Positions 37,153-46,076 are shown, counted from the stretch's first letter. The stretch: DNA of 64,000 nt from Shimia aestuarii (GCF_022814865.1 NZ_JAKVRD010000008.1:117194-181193); one strand, 5' to 3'. Notes: generated from the sequence alone by a model not told the origin. Program-made: numbers and translations.

Positions 37153-38913
37153 TCAATTGTCGGGATTGATTTCCATGTCCCCGATCCAGAGCGACTTGCG
37201 GCTGCTCGGCGCGATCCGGTACCCCCCTTCGAGCACCCGCGCCACATCCTCGCGCGTCAGGCGCAGCGCCATGCCGGTTTCGGCGTCGCGCAGGTATGAG
37301 CCAAGCATGACCTGCCCCTGCACAAAGCGCAGCGCCACCGCGTCATAGCGATCACTCCGCCCCGGCAAGAAGGCGATGCCGCCCGTCTGCGGCGCACGGG
37401 TGCTGAAATCGCCAAGCACCACGACACAGCCCGGCTCCGGCTCGCGGTCACAGGCCATGAGCCAGTCCTCGAGCCGGTGATTGGGCAGTTCGGCAAGCAT
37501 CTGCGGCGTGATTTCGCGCCCCTCGGGCAGCACGGTGAGAAGCCCGGCAAGCCGTTCGATCCGCGCGTCTCGCCCGGTATCTGTCGTGCGCCGCTCAAAG
37601 ACGTGACGATACTCCGAAGTCTCGGATAGCTCGATGGCGCGCTGCAGATCGGCGTGGTCCTCACCCTCCAGCGCCTTCAGTTCTGCAATGCCCGCGACCC
37701 CGGCCCGACCCCAGCTATGCTGCATCTCCCAGACCGCAAGCTCGGCCGCCGACACCTTGCCGTCAAGATACCGCGCGACCTGATTGCGGGTCGAAATCCG
37801 TTCCGCATTGATCAGCGGCGTGAGCCAGGCAAAGCCAAGCAAAAGCACCAAAAGCGCCATGGCAAGGTTCACCACCCGCACATGCTGCATCCATGCCCCA
37901 CGCCACAGGACCGAGACCGCATAAAGCAGCCCGTAAAGCGTCACCATTCCCGACGCGAGCGCCGCCGCGATCCGCTCCGGCGTCCAGCCATATTGCGCCG
38001 CGCGCAGCCAGACCGCATAGGCCGCCAGCCCCGCGATGATCGGCAGCAAGAGCGCAAGCCCCTCCGTCGCCAGCCGCATAAAGCCAAGCTTCACCGCGTG
38101 GTCCTCATCCTTGTCCACCGCCACACTGACAAGCGACACCGCGCCCAGCGCCACGACAAGAAGCGTCGCCGCAGGCGAAAGCTGCCCGAAAAGCCCGTCA
38201 AACGGTCGGAACGGCAGGGCCGCGACGAAAATCCCCACCACCACAAGGACCACCGGCACCAGAAGCCGCAAGAGACGCAAAAGCATGAAGGGCGAGAGAT
38301 AATCGCGCATCTCGTGCACAACGCGGATCGCAAGGCCGAGCATCGCGCCGGTCAAGATATGCGGCATCGGCTCGATATCGATCAGGTCGTCGATCACCGT
38401 GATATCGACGATCTCCAAGAGCGCATTCGACAAGAGCAGAATGCCCCAGAAGAGCCCGACGAAAAGCCACGCCGCCGCATAGCGCACCACGATCCGCCAG
38501 GAACAATCGAAAAGCTCGGGATAGCTGCGCCAATCACCATCCTTGCGCAGCGCCACAATCAGGAACGGCGTGCCCACGAACAGGATCACGCCCCAAGCCA
38601 CAAGCGCAAGACCGTTGCGGATGAAGGTCTCGAGTTCCTCGAACCCAGAACTGGCCCAGCCAAGCGCCAAGGCCGATGGCGCCGCGAGGAGCATAGCGCC
38701 AAAGGCGGCCCGACCAAGCGACAAAGGCCCCGCCATCGCCAAAAGCACCGCCGCGCCCCCGGCCACGAACGAGGCCAGAATGACAAAGGCCTGTGGGTTG
38801 CTCACCACCTCGCCGGCCACCTCGAACAGGAACCACATGGCGATCCCGACAAGGGCACCGACCCCTGCCATGATGGCCCGCCCGCTCAATCCGTTGCTGG
38901 TCGCTGCTGCCAT
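37153..38913 (-). CDS. DUF4153 multi-spanning membrane protein
   Basis: This 586-residue protein has about 11-12 hydrophobic segments over residues 10-390 and a soluble C-terminal part of about 190 residues rich in charged residues. It fits the DUF4153 family, whose function is not established. The TM region ends with FAWLTPLINAERISTRNQVARY, a boundary typical of the family. It stands alone on the minus strand, with 61 bases to the H-NOX start. No enzyme motif is recognised. Confidence 0.8.
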   Translation of the reverse strand: MAAATSNGLSGRAIMAGVGALVGIAMWFLFEVAGEVVSNPQAFVILASFVAGGAAVLLAMAGPLSLGRAAFGAMLLAAPSALALGWASSGFEELETFIRNGLALVAWGVILFVGTPFLIVALRKDGDWRSYPELFDCSWRIVVRYAAAWLFVGLFWGILLLSNALLEIVDITVIDDLIDIEPMPHILTGAMLGLAIRVVHEMRDYLSPFMLLRLLRLLVPVVLVVVGIFVAALPFRPFDGLFGQLSPAATLLVVALGAVSLVSVAVDKDEDHAVKLGFMRLATEGLALLLPIIAGLAAYAVWLRAAQYGWTPERIAAALASGMVTLYGLLYAVSVLWRGAWMQHVRVVNLAMALLVLLLGFAWLTPLINAERISTRNQVARYLDGKVSAAELAVWEMQHSWGRAGVAGIAELKALEGEDHADLQRAIELSETSEYRHVFERRTTDTGRDARIERLAGLLTVLPEGREITPQMLAELPNHRLEDWLMACDREPEPGCVVVLGDFSTRAPQTGGIAFLPGRSDRYDAVALRFVQGQVMLGSYLRDAETGMALRLTREDVARVLEGGYRIAPSSRKSLWIGDMEINPDN

Positions 38914-38979
38914 GATCTCTCTCCCAGACTGTGGCCCCAGTCTAGAAAGGATTGGGCCGGGTGCAATGTAAATCCGCTC

Positions 38980-40542
38980 TTAGAAATCGGTCGGCGCACC
39001 GCCCTCTTCCTTGCGTCGCGCCACGAAAGCGGCAAGCTCTTCGCGGATCGCCTCGTCCATCGGCGGCGCCTCGAACGACTCGATGATCTCACGGAACAGA
39101 CGATGCGCGCGCTCCGGGGTCCAGACAGCGCCCGCCGCGTCCCAGGCCTCGAAGTTGCGCCAATCCGACACGAACGGTTGATAGAAGGCAGTGGTATAGC
39201 GGTCCTGCGTGTGCTGGATGCCAAAGAAATGGCCCGCATTGCCCACATCCTTGATCGCATCAAAGGCGATCTCGTCCGGCCCTGTGGCACAAAGCGTCGG
39301 GTCCATATAGCGCTGGATCATCTGCAGGACTTCGCAATCCATGATGAATTTCTCCGGGCTGGCGATCAGCCCTCCTTCAAGCCAGCCTGCTGCGTGATAG
39401 ACCATGTTGGCCCCCGACTGCACCGCGCTCCAAAGGCTGTTGGAGGTCTCCCACATGGCCTGCCCGTCCGGCACGTTCGCCGCGCAAACACCGCTGGCCC
39501 GCATCGGCAGGCCGTAGAACCGCGCCATCTGCCCGGTCATCTGCGTGGCGCGCATGTATTCCGGCGTACCAAAGGCAGGCGCGCCGCTCTTCATGTCCAC
39601 ATTCGATGTAAAAGTGCCAATCGCACAAGGCGCGCCGGGCCGGATATACTGCGCTAGGGCCACCGCACAAAGCCCCTCGGCCAGTGACTGCGCCACGGCG
39701 CCCGACATGGTCACCGGCGCCATCGCACCCGCGAGCGTGAACGGCGTCACCACAAGGCCCTGCCCGCGCCGCGCAAGGCGCATCCAGCCATCCATCATCG
39801 GCTCGTCATGCTTGAGCGGCGAGGTGGAGTTGATGTTGGTGTACATACGCGGGGTGGCCTCGAACTCCTCGTGGCTTAGCCCGCCCGCGATCCGCACCAT
39901 CTCCATCGCATCCTCGACCCGCTCTTTGCCGAGCGAATAGGTATGCGCAACCTTGTCCGTGAGTGTGAGCTTGTCATAAAGCACGTCGAGGTGCCGGATG
40001 CTGGCATGGATATCCTGCGGCTCGACCGGGTAGCCGCCCGCGAAATGGATACAGTTGAAATACTGCGTCAGCTTCAGCAGGTTCGCACATTGCTCGCGGG
40101 TGCCCGGCATCTTGCGGCCGATCGACATGTCCCAGTAGTTGGGCGGCGACGAGACATTGCCAAAGGCCATGTGATTGCCGCCCAAGGTGATCTTGCGATC
40201 CGGGTTGCGCGGGGTGAGCGTCCACTCAGACGGCGCCTTTGCGATCATCTCCATGACGAAATCGCGCCCCATGCGCACGTTGTCGCCCTCGACGATACAG
40301 CCCGCCTCCCGAAGGATATCGCGCGCCTCGGCATTGTAGAACTCAATACCGATCTCCTCGAGGATGCGCATCGCGCCCTCGTGGATCGCCTGCACCCCTT
40401 CTTCGCGCAGAGGTTCCGTTGGACGGTCGATGTTGACCGGCTGGCGCCATGGCATCTGCTCGATCACACCCGCGCTCGTGCGTCGTGCGGTGTTTCCGGC
40501 CCGGCCTCCGCCGCGGCGTCTGCGTCCACCCGTTTCGGTCAT
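38980..40542 (-). CDS. Trimethylamine-methyltransferase (MttB) family protein, non-pyrrolysine
   Basis: This 520-residue protein belongs to the MttB/COG5598 superfamily of corrinoid-dependent methyltransferases. It has no in-frame amber codon, so it is the non-pyrrolysine type, some members of which demethylate quaternary amines such as glycine betaine. The N-terminus is a basic Gly/Arg stretch (RRRRGGGRAG). The barrel contains MAFGNVSSPPNYWDM and HAAGWLEGGL. No corrinoid protein or RamA-type activase gene is in the window. ATG 40542 has GAGAGG about 10 bases upstream. An ATG at 40551 is an alternative. Confidence 0.85.
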   Translation of the reverse strand: MTETGGRRRRGGGRAGNTARRTSAGVIEQMPWRQPVNIDRPTEPLREEGVQAIHEGAMRILEEIGIEFYNAEARDILREAGCIVEGDNVRMGRDFVMEMIAKAPSEWTLTPRNPDRKITLGGNHMAFGNVSSPPNYWDMSIGRKMPGTREQCANLLKLTQYFNCIHFAGGYPVEPQDIHASIRHLDVLYDKLTLTDKVAHTYSLGKERVEDAMEMVRIAGGLSHEEFEATPRMYTNINSTSPLKHDEPMMDGWMRLARRGQGLVVTPFTLAGAMAPVTMSGAVAQSLAEGLCAVALAQYIRPGAPCAIGTFTSNVDMKSGAPAFGTPEYMRATQMTGQMARFYGLPMRASGVCAANVPDGQAMWETSNSLWSAVQSGANMVYHAAGWLEGGLIASPEKFIMDCEVLQMIQRYMDPTLCATGPDEIAFDAIKDVGNAGHFFGIQHTQDRYTTAFYQPFVSDWRNFEAWDAAGAVWTPERAHRLFREIIESFEAPPMDEAIREELAAFVARRKEEGGAPTDF

Positions 40543-40669
40543 TCTCTGCATCCCTCTCGTGCTCTGGCCTCCAGCAAACAGCACGAATCGCGACGCAAGT
40601 TTGCCCTCAACGACACATCTCGTCGTTTTTGGGTGATGACGCGGCGGGTTTCACACATCGCGACAGGGC

Positions 40670-40736
40670 CAAAGCCTTTCGAAAGACTTTGCACACAGGA
40701 TTTCGAAATCCCGTCCCAAGCGGTTTGAAAACCGCT
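40670..40736. repeat. Compound TTCGAA palindrome, copy B
   Basis: There are three consecutive palindromes: 40670-40691 (CAAAG...CTTTG centred on TTCGAA, one mismatched pair), GGATTTCGAAATCC (40698-40711), and AGCGGTTT/AAACCGCT around GA (40719-40736). They sit after the stop of the HAD gene (minus strand). The first two mirror the arrangement at 20621-20660. Confidence 0.75.
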
Positions 40737-40750
40737 GAGCTATCTGGAAA

Positions 40751-41440
40751 TCACTCCGCGAGCCAGCCCGCGATATGGCCGATATCGGGGAACACCACGT
40801 CGGCAAAGGGCGCGAGTTCGTCTGCGCCCGCAACCCCTGTGAGCACGGCAATGGTCTGCATCCCCGCCGCGCGCCCGGCGATCAGATCATGGGTGCTGTC
40901 GCCCACCATGGCGACACGGGCCGGATCGATCTGCACCGCGTCGGCAAAGGCAAGCAAAGGCCCCGGCGCGGGTTTGGCGCCAAACCCGCTATCAAACCCG
41001 GCAATGAAGTGGAATTTCTCCGCCACGCCCGCCTCGCCAAGATGCGCCCGTGCGGCATATTCCGTGTCGTTGGTCATCACGCCGAGCCGCAGCCCCAACC
41101 CCGCAAGCCCGTCGAGAAACGGCGCCAGCGCCACAGCCGGAGCCAACGGCGCATCCGCCGCGGCATGCATCAGACGGAGCTCCATTTCCTCGACATCCTG
41201 CCCCGGCACCGCCCGCGCCACGGCCTCGGCCGCCTCGCGGTTGGTCCCGGCGATGACGACGCTTTCCGGCAGGAACTTTTCTGAAGGGAGGTCGAAATCA
41301 AGCTCTGCCGCAATCCGTGCCGCCATCACCGCGTCCCCGTCGGCAAAGTCGCGGATCATGCCCGCCGCCCACGAGTTCCATGTCGCGCCGAAATCGAACA
41401 GCGTGCCGTCCTTATCAAACAGGAGTCCGTCTACTCGCAT
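40751..41440 (-). CDS. HAD-family phosphatase (phosphoglycolate-phosphatase-like)
   Basis: This 229-residue HAD hydrolase has motif I DKDGTLFDFG at residues 8-17 (nucleophile and acid Asp), motif II MTNDT near 141, and motif IV MVGDSTHDLIAGRAAGM near 180. The helical cap between motifs I and II is the C1 type of the Gph/phosphoglycolate group. The physiological substrate is not determined. It is followed by a block of palindromes, and the DUF3572 gene is 57 bases upstream on the same strand. Confidence 0.87.
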   Translation of the reverse strand: MRVDGLLFDKDGTLFDFGATWNSWAAGMIRDFADGDAVMAARIAAELDFDLPSEKFLPESVVIAGTNREAAEAVARAVPGQDVEEMELRLMHAAADAPLAPAVALAPFLDGLAGLGLRLGVMTNDTEYAARAHLGEAGVAEKFHFIAGFDSGFGAKPAPGPLLAFADAVQIDPARVAMVGDSTHDLIAGRAAGMQTIAVLTGVAGADELAPFADVVFPDIGHIAGWLAE

Positions 41441-41497
41441 CGCGCTCTGCCCTTTATTCCGTCGTCCTGACTACCGCACCATTGCAACAGACCCGTG

Positions 41498-41782
41498 TCA
41501 GGTCCAATGCCGCCCGCTTTCCCCAAGCAGCACTTGCCGCGCCATCATCGGGGTCATGTAATCCTCGCGCACACTGTCGCAAAAGGCCACAACCCAAGCG
41601 TCATCCATGGTGAGAAACTCGAGCACCGAAGCAAGAAAATCCGGATCCCCCGCCTGATCCTTGAGATCATCGACCGACGCCCCCGTCGCGCCAAGGAAAA
41701 CCGGCATCAACTCGTCATTGTTGACCAGCCAGCCCAAGGCCTGAAGCGCCAACGTCTCTGCCGCATCCTTTGAAAGGTTCAT
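41498..41782 (-). CDS. DUF3572 protein
   Basis: This 94-residue acidic protein matches the DUF3572 family of alphaproteobacteria by its ALQALGWLV, DPDFLASVLEFL and DDAWVVAFC blocks. It is mostly helical, with no signal peptide or metal motif, and its function is unknown. It is divergent from the PleD-like gene, with an 81-base gap. This pairing is common in Rhodobacterales and suggests a shared promoter region. Confidence 0.85.
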   Translation of the reverse strand: MNLSKDAAETLALQALGWLVNNDELMPVFLGATGASVDDLKDQAGDPDFLASVLEFLTMDDAWVVAFCDSVREDYMTPMMARQVLLGESGRHWT

Positions 41783-41863
41783 TTCTTACCACTTTCGAAA
41801 TCTTTTCTTAACCAATGCGAATACAAAGTGAATCAACCTCTTTGCAAGTTGCCAGGGTGCCCC

Positions 41864-43276
41864 ATGCCCGGAAAAATTCTCATCGTCGAGTCGCTGCCCA
41901 CGACGCGCATCGTTCTCAAGGTCAAGCTGTCGAGCGCGTTCTATACCGTGTCTCAGGCCGCCGCCCTGCCCGAAGCGCTCCTGCGCCTCGAAGAAGATCG
42001 CCCGGACCTGATCCTCCTCGGGGCCGATTGGAGCGAAGACGGCAAGGGCCTCGCACTCTGCCGCGCCCTGCGCAAGGCCCAGTCCGGCGCGCCGGTGCCG
42101 ATCCTGATGATGAGCACCCACGCCACCCCCGAGATGCGCAAGGCTGCCTTGCGGGCTGGCGCCGACGATCTTGTCGCCAAACCCGCTGACGAGGCCGAAC
42201 TGATGGCCCGCATCCGCGCCCTGATCCGCACCCGCGATAGCGTCGAGGGCCTGCACCTGCGCGAAGAAGCCACCGCCGCGCTTGGCTTTGCCGAGGCCGA
42301 AACCATCCCCTTTCGTCCCGATGCCCGCATCGTTCTCGCCGCCGCGGATCCGGCGACGGGCGTGCGCTGGAACGCACTTCTGAAGCCGGTCCTGCCCTAT
42401 TCCGTCGCCACCGAGCCGATCGCCAATCTTCTGCGCGCTCTGTCGCAACAGACGCCGCCCGATGCCCTCGTCATCGCGCCCTCGCCCGACGCACCCGAGG
42501 ACGGGCTGCGCCTTCTGGCCGAGTTGCGCGCCCGCGCCGCGACCCGCCGCGCGGCAGTGCTCGTCGTGCTGCCGCCCGCCTGTCGCGATCTCTTTACCGA
42601 TGCGCTCGACCTTGGCGCGGGCGACGTGATGGCCGATGGCTTCGACGCCGAAGAGGTTGCCCTGCGCCTCGAACGACTTGTCGAGCGCAAGCGCCTTGCG
42701 GATCGGCTTCAGAAACGCGTGCAGGACGGGCTCGAAGCGGCGGTGACCGATCCCCTCACGGGGCTGTTCAACCGCCGCTATGCCTTGCCGCACCTCGCCC
42801 GCGTGGCCGAAATTTCCCAACGCGATCAACGTGATTTCGCGGTCATGGTTGCCGATCTCGATCATTTCAAAACGGTGAATGACCGCTATGGCCACGCCGC
42901 TGGTGATACGGTTCTGTCCGAGGTCGCCCACCGTCTGCGCGACTGTCTGCGCCCCGGCGATCTTCTCGCCCGGATCGGCGGCGAGGAGTTCCTCGTCGTG
43001 ATGCCTGCCACCGACCGCGCCACCGCGCGCGCCATGGCGACGCGGCTCTGTGACACGCTGCGGCGGGATCCGATCCACATCCAGTCGCGCGACCTGCGTA
43101 TCCCCGTCACGGTCAGCATCGGCCTTGCCATGTCCTGCGATTTCCGCTGCGCCGTAAGCGGCGAGGACCGCGGCGACGCTATGGTGCGCACCCTGCTCGA
43201 CCGCGCCGATCAGGCGCTCTACGGTGCAAAGGCAACCGGGCGGGATCAAGTCACCCTGAGCCCGCCCGCCGCTTGA
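41864..43276 (+). CDS. PleD-like protein: two receiver domains (degenerate) + GGDEF
   Basis: This 470-residue diguanylate cyclase has a REC domain (1-125), a second REC-like adaptor (about 150-285) and GGDEF (about 300-465). The cyclase is intact: GGEEF at about 372-376, with the I-site RPGD before it. In REC1 the acidic pair of PleD (Asp9-Asp10) is Glu9-Ser10, and the acceptor position is Gly53 (LLGAD), while the Lys in VAKP is kept. Phosphorylation at the usual site is therefore unlikely. REC2 also lacks an acceptor, which is normal for PleD. ATG 41864 is chosen as the usual PleD start (MPGKILIV). Confidence 0.88.
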   Translation: MPGKILIVESLPTTRIVLKVKLSSAFYTVSQAAALPEALLRLEEDRPDLILLGADWSEDGKGLALCRALRKAQSGAPVPILMMSTHATPEMRKAALRAGADDLVAKPADEAELMARIRALIRTRDSVEGLHLREEATAALGFAEAETIPFRPDARIVLAAADPATGVRWNALLKPVLPYSVATEPIANLLRALSQQTPPDALVIAPSPDAPEDGLRLLAELRARAATRRAAVLVVLPPACRDLFTDALDLGAGDVMADGFDAEEVALRLERLVERKRLADRLQKRVQDGLEAAVTDPLTGLFNRRYALPHLARVAEISQRDQRDFAVMVADLDHFKTVNDRYGHAAGDTVLSEVAHRLRDCLRPGDLLARIGGEEFLVVMPATDRATARAMATRLCDTLRRDPIHIQSRDLRIPVTVSIGLAMSCDFRCAVSGEDRGDAMVRTLLDRADQALYGAKATGRDQVTLSPPAA

Positions 43277-43298
43277 TTTGCCATGTCCTGCGGGATCC

Positions 43299-43808
43299 TC
43301 AATCCCGCTTCGGCTTGTCCTTGCGCGTCTCGGCCAGCACCGCACGCAGCCGCGCGGCATAGGCCGCCCGATCCGTCGCACTCATGCCTTCGACCCGGTC
43401 AAGCCAGACATCCCGCGCCACCTCGTAGCGGGTCCGCTTGGCGGTTTCCATCGCATTGAGAAGCCCCGCCAGCGCCGCGCGATCAACCTCGGGCGCCGCG
43501 ATCAAATCGGCAAGCGCTTGCGATTGGCTACGGGTTGAGCCGTGCTCGAACCGTCCCTCCTGATAGGCGGCCCGAATGCCCCGGCCGATGGCCCGGCGAT
43601 CCGCATGATCAAGCGCGCGCACATGCGCTGGCATCCGCATGTCCCGGTGCCCTTTCGGTCCGCCTGAAAGCACCGCCCCAACCGCAAGGCCAAGGATCAA
43701 CAGGTTAAAGGCCAGCGACAGGATCAACACGATCCGCACACCGCGCCGCATCCGGGGCTTTGCACCGCCCGTCTCGGGGGCTTGATTTGCCGTCTTATCC
43801 TCGCTCAT
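43299..43808 (-). CDS. Periplasmic heavy-metal-sensor family protein (CnrX/ZraP-like)
   Basis: This 169-residue protein has one N-terminal transmembrane anchor (residues 24-46) after a basic stretch. The helical periplasmic part is rich in Arg, Ala and Gln, as in the CnrX/ZraP-type "periplasmic heavy-metal sensor" family. No clear Cys/His metal cluster is visible, so metal sensing is uncertain. Its ATG overlaps the anti-sigma gene stop (ATGA), placing it third in the sigma-factor operon. Confidence 0.7.
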   Translation of the reverse strand: MSEDKTANQAPETGGAKPRMRRGVRIVLILSLAFNLLILGLAVGAVLSGGPKGHRDMRMPAHVRALDHADRRAIGRGIRAAYQEGRFEHGSTRSQSQALADLIAAPEVDRAALAGLLNAMETAKRTRYEVARDVWLDRVEGMSATDRAAYAARLRAVLAETRKDKPKRD

Positions 43809-44188
43809 TGCGCGTCCTCCTCGAGAAAGGCATAGCTCGTGTCGAGATAGGCCAGGTAATCCGTGTTGCCACCGCTCACCAATCCGGCAAGCCCATTTGG
43901 AAGCACTGTCGGTGTCGCGCTGAACCCGATCCAGAGACCGGCCACCGTCGCCGTGGCCAACCCACCAATCGAGGGCCAACCGCCAAGCGCCGCCACGATC
44001 CCCGCCAGCATCCCGCGCCGGGGCGCAGGCTCTGCCACGATCGCCGCCGGTTGCGGCTGCATCGCCTCCGCATCCGCCAGCACCCGCGCCATGAAATCTG
44101 CCGAGGGCGCCTGCGCCGTATCTTGCGCCGCCGCCGCAAGCAGGGCGTCGAGATCGCGCTCCGTCATGCTCTTATCAGCCATGTTCAT
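43805..44188 (-). CDS. Small membrane-anchored anti-sigma-like protein
   Basis: This 127-residue protein has a helical N-terminal cytoplasmic part (ERDLDALLAAAAQD, about residues 10-25), an Ala/Pro linker and one hydrophobic segment (about residues 60-95). Its position directly after an ECF sigma gene, with overlapping ends, makes an anti-sigma factor likely. It lacks a HxxxCxxC zinc motif, so it is not a ZAS-type anti-sigma. ATG 44188 is favoured by AAGGAAG 9 bases upstream over the ATG at 44182. Confidence 0.68.
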   Translation of the reverse strand: MNMADKSMTERDLDALLAAAAQDTAQAPSADFMARVLADAEAMQPQPAAIVAEPAPRRGMLAGIVAALGGWPSIGGLATATVAGLWIGFSATPTVLPNGLAGLVSGGNTDYLAYLDTSYAFLEEDAQ

Positions 44189-44762
44189 ACCCCAGTTCTT
44201 CCTTGCGTCCCGCCAATCCGGCGGCCAACGCGCGCTTGCCCCGTGCCGTGAGGCTTTCCACCGCCTCGACGGTGATCTCCATGATCTCCGCAATCTCGGG
44301 ATTTCCCAACCCCTCGATATGGCGCAGGATCACGGCCTGTCTCTGCCGTTCCGGCAAATCGTTGAGCGCCGCCTGCAATGCGTCGAGTCGCGCCTTGTCC
44401 TGCAACGCCTCTGCTGGCCCGACCGCATCGTCTTCCGGCTCGGGAATTTCGTCGATCCCGACCGAACGCCGCTTCCGTAGCCGGTCGGTGCAGAGATTGG
44501 CCGTGACGCGGTAAAGCCATGTCGTGACCTTCGCCTCGCCCTGCCGCCACTCCGGCGCGATCTTCCAGAGCCGCATCAACGCCTCTTGTGCCACGTCCTC
44601 GGCCTCGGCCCGGTCGCCAAGCATCCGGAACGCCTGCGCAAAGACCCGCGGCGTCAACCGCAGGGTCAGAAGCCGCGCCGCACGCGCATCGCCATTGGCA
44701 TAGAGCACCAATAGCGCGTCGTCTCCGACTTCGGTCTCTGCATCAAGCGGCATCGTCATCAT
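44175..44762 (-). CDS. ECF-type RNA polymerase sigma factor
   Basis: This 195-residue protein has sigma region 2 (about residues 25-90, with DRAEAEDVAQEALMRLWK and VTTWLYRVTANLCTD) and region 4 (about 125-180, with LPERQRQAVILRHIEGLGNPEIAEIM). It has the two-domain ECF plan. The downstream partners are a small membrane protein and a periplasmic sensor-like protein, which suggests control by sequestration in response to an envelope or metal signal. The start is ATG 44762, with further in-frame ATGs two and three codons in. An EF-hand gene lies 75 bases upstream on the same strand. Confidence 0.9.
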   Translation of the reverse strand: MMTMPLDAETEVGDDALLVLYANGDARAARLLTLRLTPRVFAQAFRMLGDRAEAEDVAQEALMRLWKIAPEWRQGEAKVTTWLYRVTANLCTDRLRKRRSVGIDEIPEPEDDAVGPAEALQDKARLDALQAALNDLPERQRQAVILRHIEGLGNPEIAEIMEITVEAVESLTARGKRALAAGLAGRKEELGYEHG

Positions 44763-44836
44763 CCCATCGGCCTAGCCTGAAACCCCCTGCCCGGCAATCC
44801 CGGCGCGACAGCCCCTGCCGCGCCGGAAGCCATATC

Positions 44837-45400
44837 TTATTGGTTGGCTTTGCCGCTGCCGTCGCAATTGCCACGGTCTTTCTTGTGCCATCCCTTGTGA
44901 CCGCCCTTGCCGTCCTGCATGCGCTCCTGCATGCGGGCCTGGGCTGCGTCGAACTCGTCCTGGCTGATGGCGCCGTCATCGTCAGCATCGGCTCGATCAA
45001 ACATCCGGTCCATCATCTTGCCGCGCGGTCCTTTGTCCTTCATGGCCTGCATCTCGTCCATCGAGAGCTTGCCGTCCTTGTCGGCATCCATCCGCTCGAG
45101 CATCTTCGCCGAGCGCGCCTCGATGCGCGCCTTGGCCATCTCGAGGCCGCGGGCGTTCATTTCTTCAAGGCTGAGGAACCCGTCGCCATCCGCATCGGCC
45201 TTGCCGAACTGTGTCGCACCGATGGCCGCGATCTCTTCCTTGGTGATCTTGCCGTCGGCATTGGCGTCGATTTCTTCGAAATTCATCATCGGACGCGGGC
45301 CATGCATACCATGCCCCATCTTGCCTTCGGCATAGGCTGCAGCCCCGCCCATCATCAGCGCCGCTGCCAGAACACCACTCATAAGCTTTGCACGTTTCAT
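44837..45400 (-). CDS. Secreted EF-hand calcium-binding protein
   Basis: This 187-residue protein has a signal peptide (residues 1-24, cleavage after AYA). It has four complete EF-hand loops: DANADGKITKEE, DADGDGFLSLEE, DADKDGKLSMDE and DADDDGAISQDE. The C-terminal tail is rich in Gly, His and Lys. It is predicted periplasmic and able to bind up to four Ca2+. It precedes the ECF sigma cluster on the same strand, and similar pairings occur in roseobacters. AGGAG is 6 bases upstream of ATG 45400. Confidence 0.9.
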   Translation of the reverse strand: MKRAKLMSGVLAAALMMGGAAAYAEGKMGHGMHGPRPMMNFEEIDANADGKITKEEIAAIGATQFGKADADGDGFLSLEEMNARGLEMAKARIEARSAKMLERMDADKDGKLSMDEMQAMKDKGPRGKMMDRMFDRADADDDGAISQDEFDAAQARMQERMQDGKGGHKGWHKKDRGNCDGSGKANQ

Positions 45401-45648
45401 AGGAGTATCTCCAATTGTGTTACATCTGCCGGAAACCGGCCTCTTCGTCCTGCTTCCTGACCATGAAACGCGCCGCCCCCGCCTTTCCGTCGCATTTTTT
45501 TCATCCCTGGCCCCGCCCCGCTTTGCAGCCGTCAGAAAAAGGGTGCACTAAGCCACATCTTTTGCGACATCGGGACGCAAGGTGCTTTTGCCCCCTTTCA
45601 ATGCGCGCCCACGAGGCGCATTTTCTCCGGATCAAGCGAGGACACGTC

Positions 45649-46035
45649 ATGTCGAACACGATTGCATCTCAGCCGGAGCGCCCCCTCGGCCCGGCTCTCT
45701 ACAAGGGCTGGCAACGCAAATGCCCCAACTGCGGCAACGGTCCGCTTCTCAAAGGCTATCTCAAGGTCCGCGAAAGCTGCTCTGTCTGTCGCGAAGACCT
45801 GACCCCCCAGCGCGCCGATGACGGCCCGGCCTATCTCACGATCCTGATCGTGGGCCACCTGATGGCGCCGCTCCTGCATATCGTCTTTGTTCAGTTCCGC
45901 CCCGAGCCGCTTATCATGTTTACCATTTTTGCGGTTGGCTGCGTCGCACTCTCGCTCTACCTTCTCCCCAGACTAAAAGGGGTGGTGGTCGCGTTCCAAT
46001 GGGCGCGGCGCATGCACGGGTTCGACAAGAGCTAG
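45649..46035 (+). CDS. DUF983 membrane protein
   Basis: This 128-residue protein has a zinc-ribbon-like N-terminus with two Cys pairs, CPNC near residue 28 and CSVC near 47. Two transmembrane segments (about residues 65-110) follow, as in the DUF983 family. Its function is unknown. ATG 45649 has GCGAGGA upstream and is the natural N-terminus of the family. About 250 bases of noncoding DNA separate it from the divergent EF-hand gene. It is 41 bases before the NUDIX gene on the same strand. Confidence 0.87.
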   Translation: MSNTIASQPERPLGPALYKGWQRKCPNCGNGPLLKGYLKVRESCSVCREDLTPQRADDGPAYLTILIVGHLMAPLLHIVFVQFRPEPLIMFTIFAVGCVALSLYLLPRLKGVVVAFQWARRMHGFDKS

Positions 46036-46076
46036 GCCAAAGACCGGCCCCTTTGGACCGACCGAGGGGGAGAGGC

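Noticed and set aside
37654..39657. A 667-codon plus-strand open frame across the DUF4153 and MttB-family genes
   Set aside because: It spans two real minus-strand genes and their gap, has an Arg/His/Gln-rich composition and no ribosome-binding site. It is a shadow frame.
38980..40542. A pyrrolysine-type MttB (in-frame amber read-through)
   Set aside because: The reading frame is continuous with no internal TAG, and full family length is reached without read-through.
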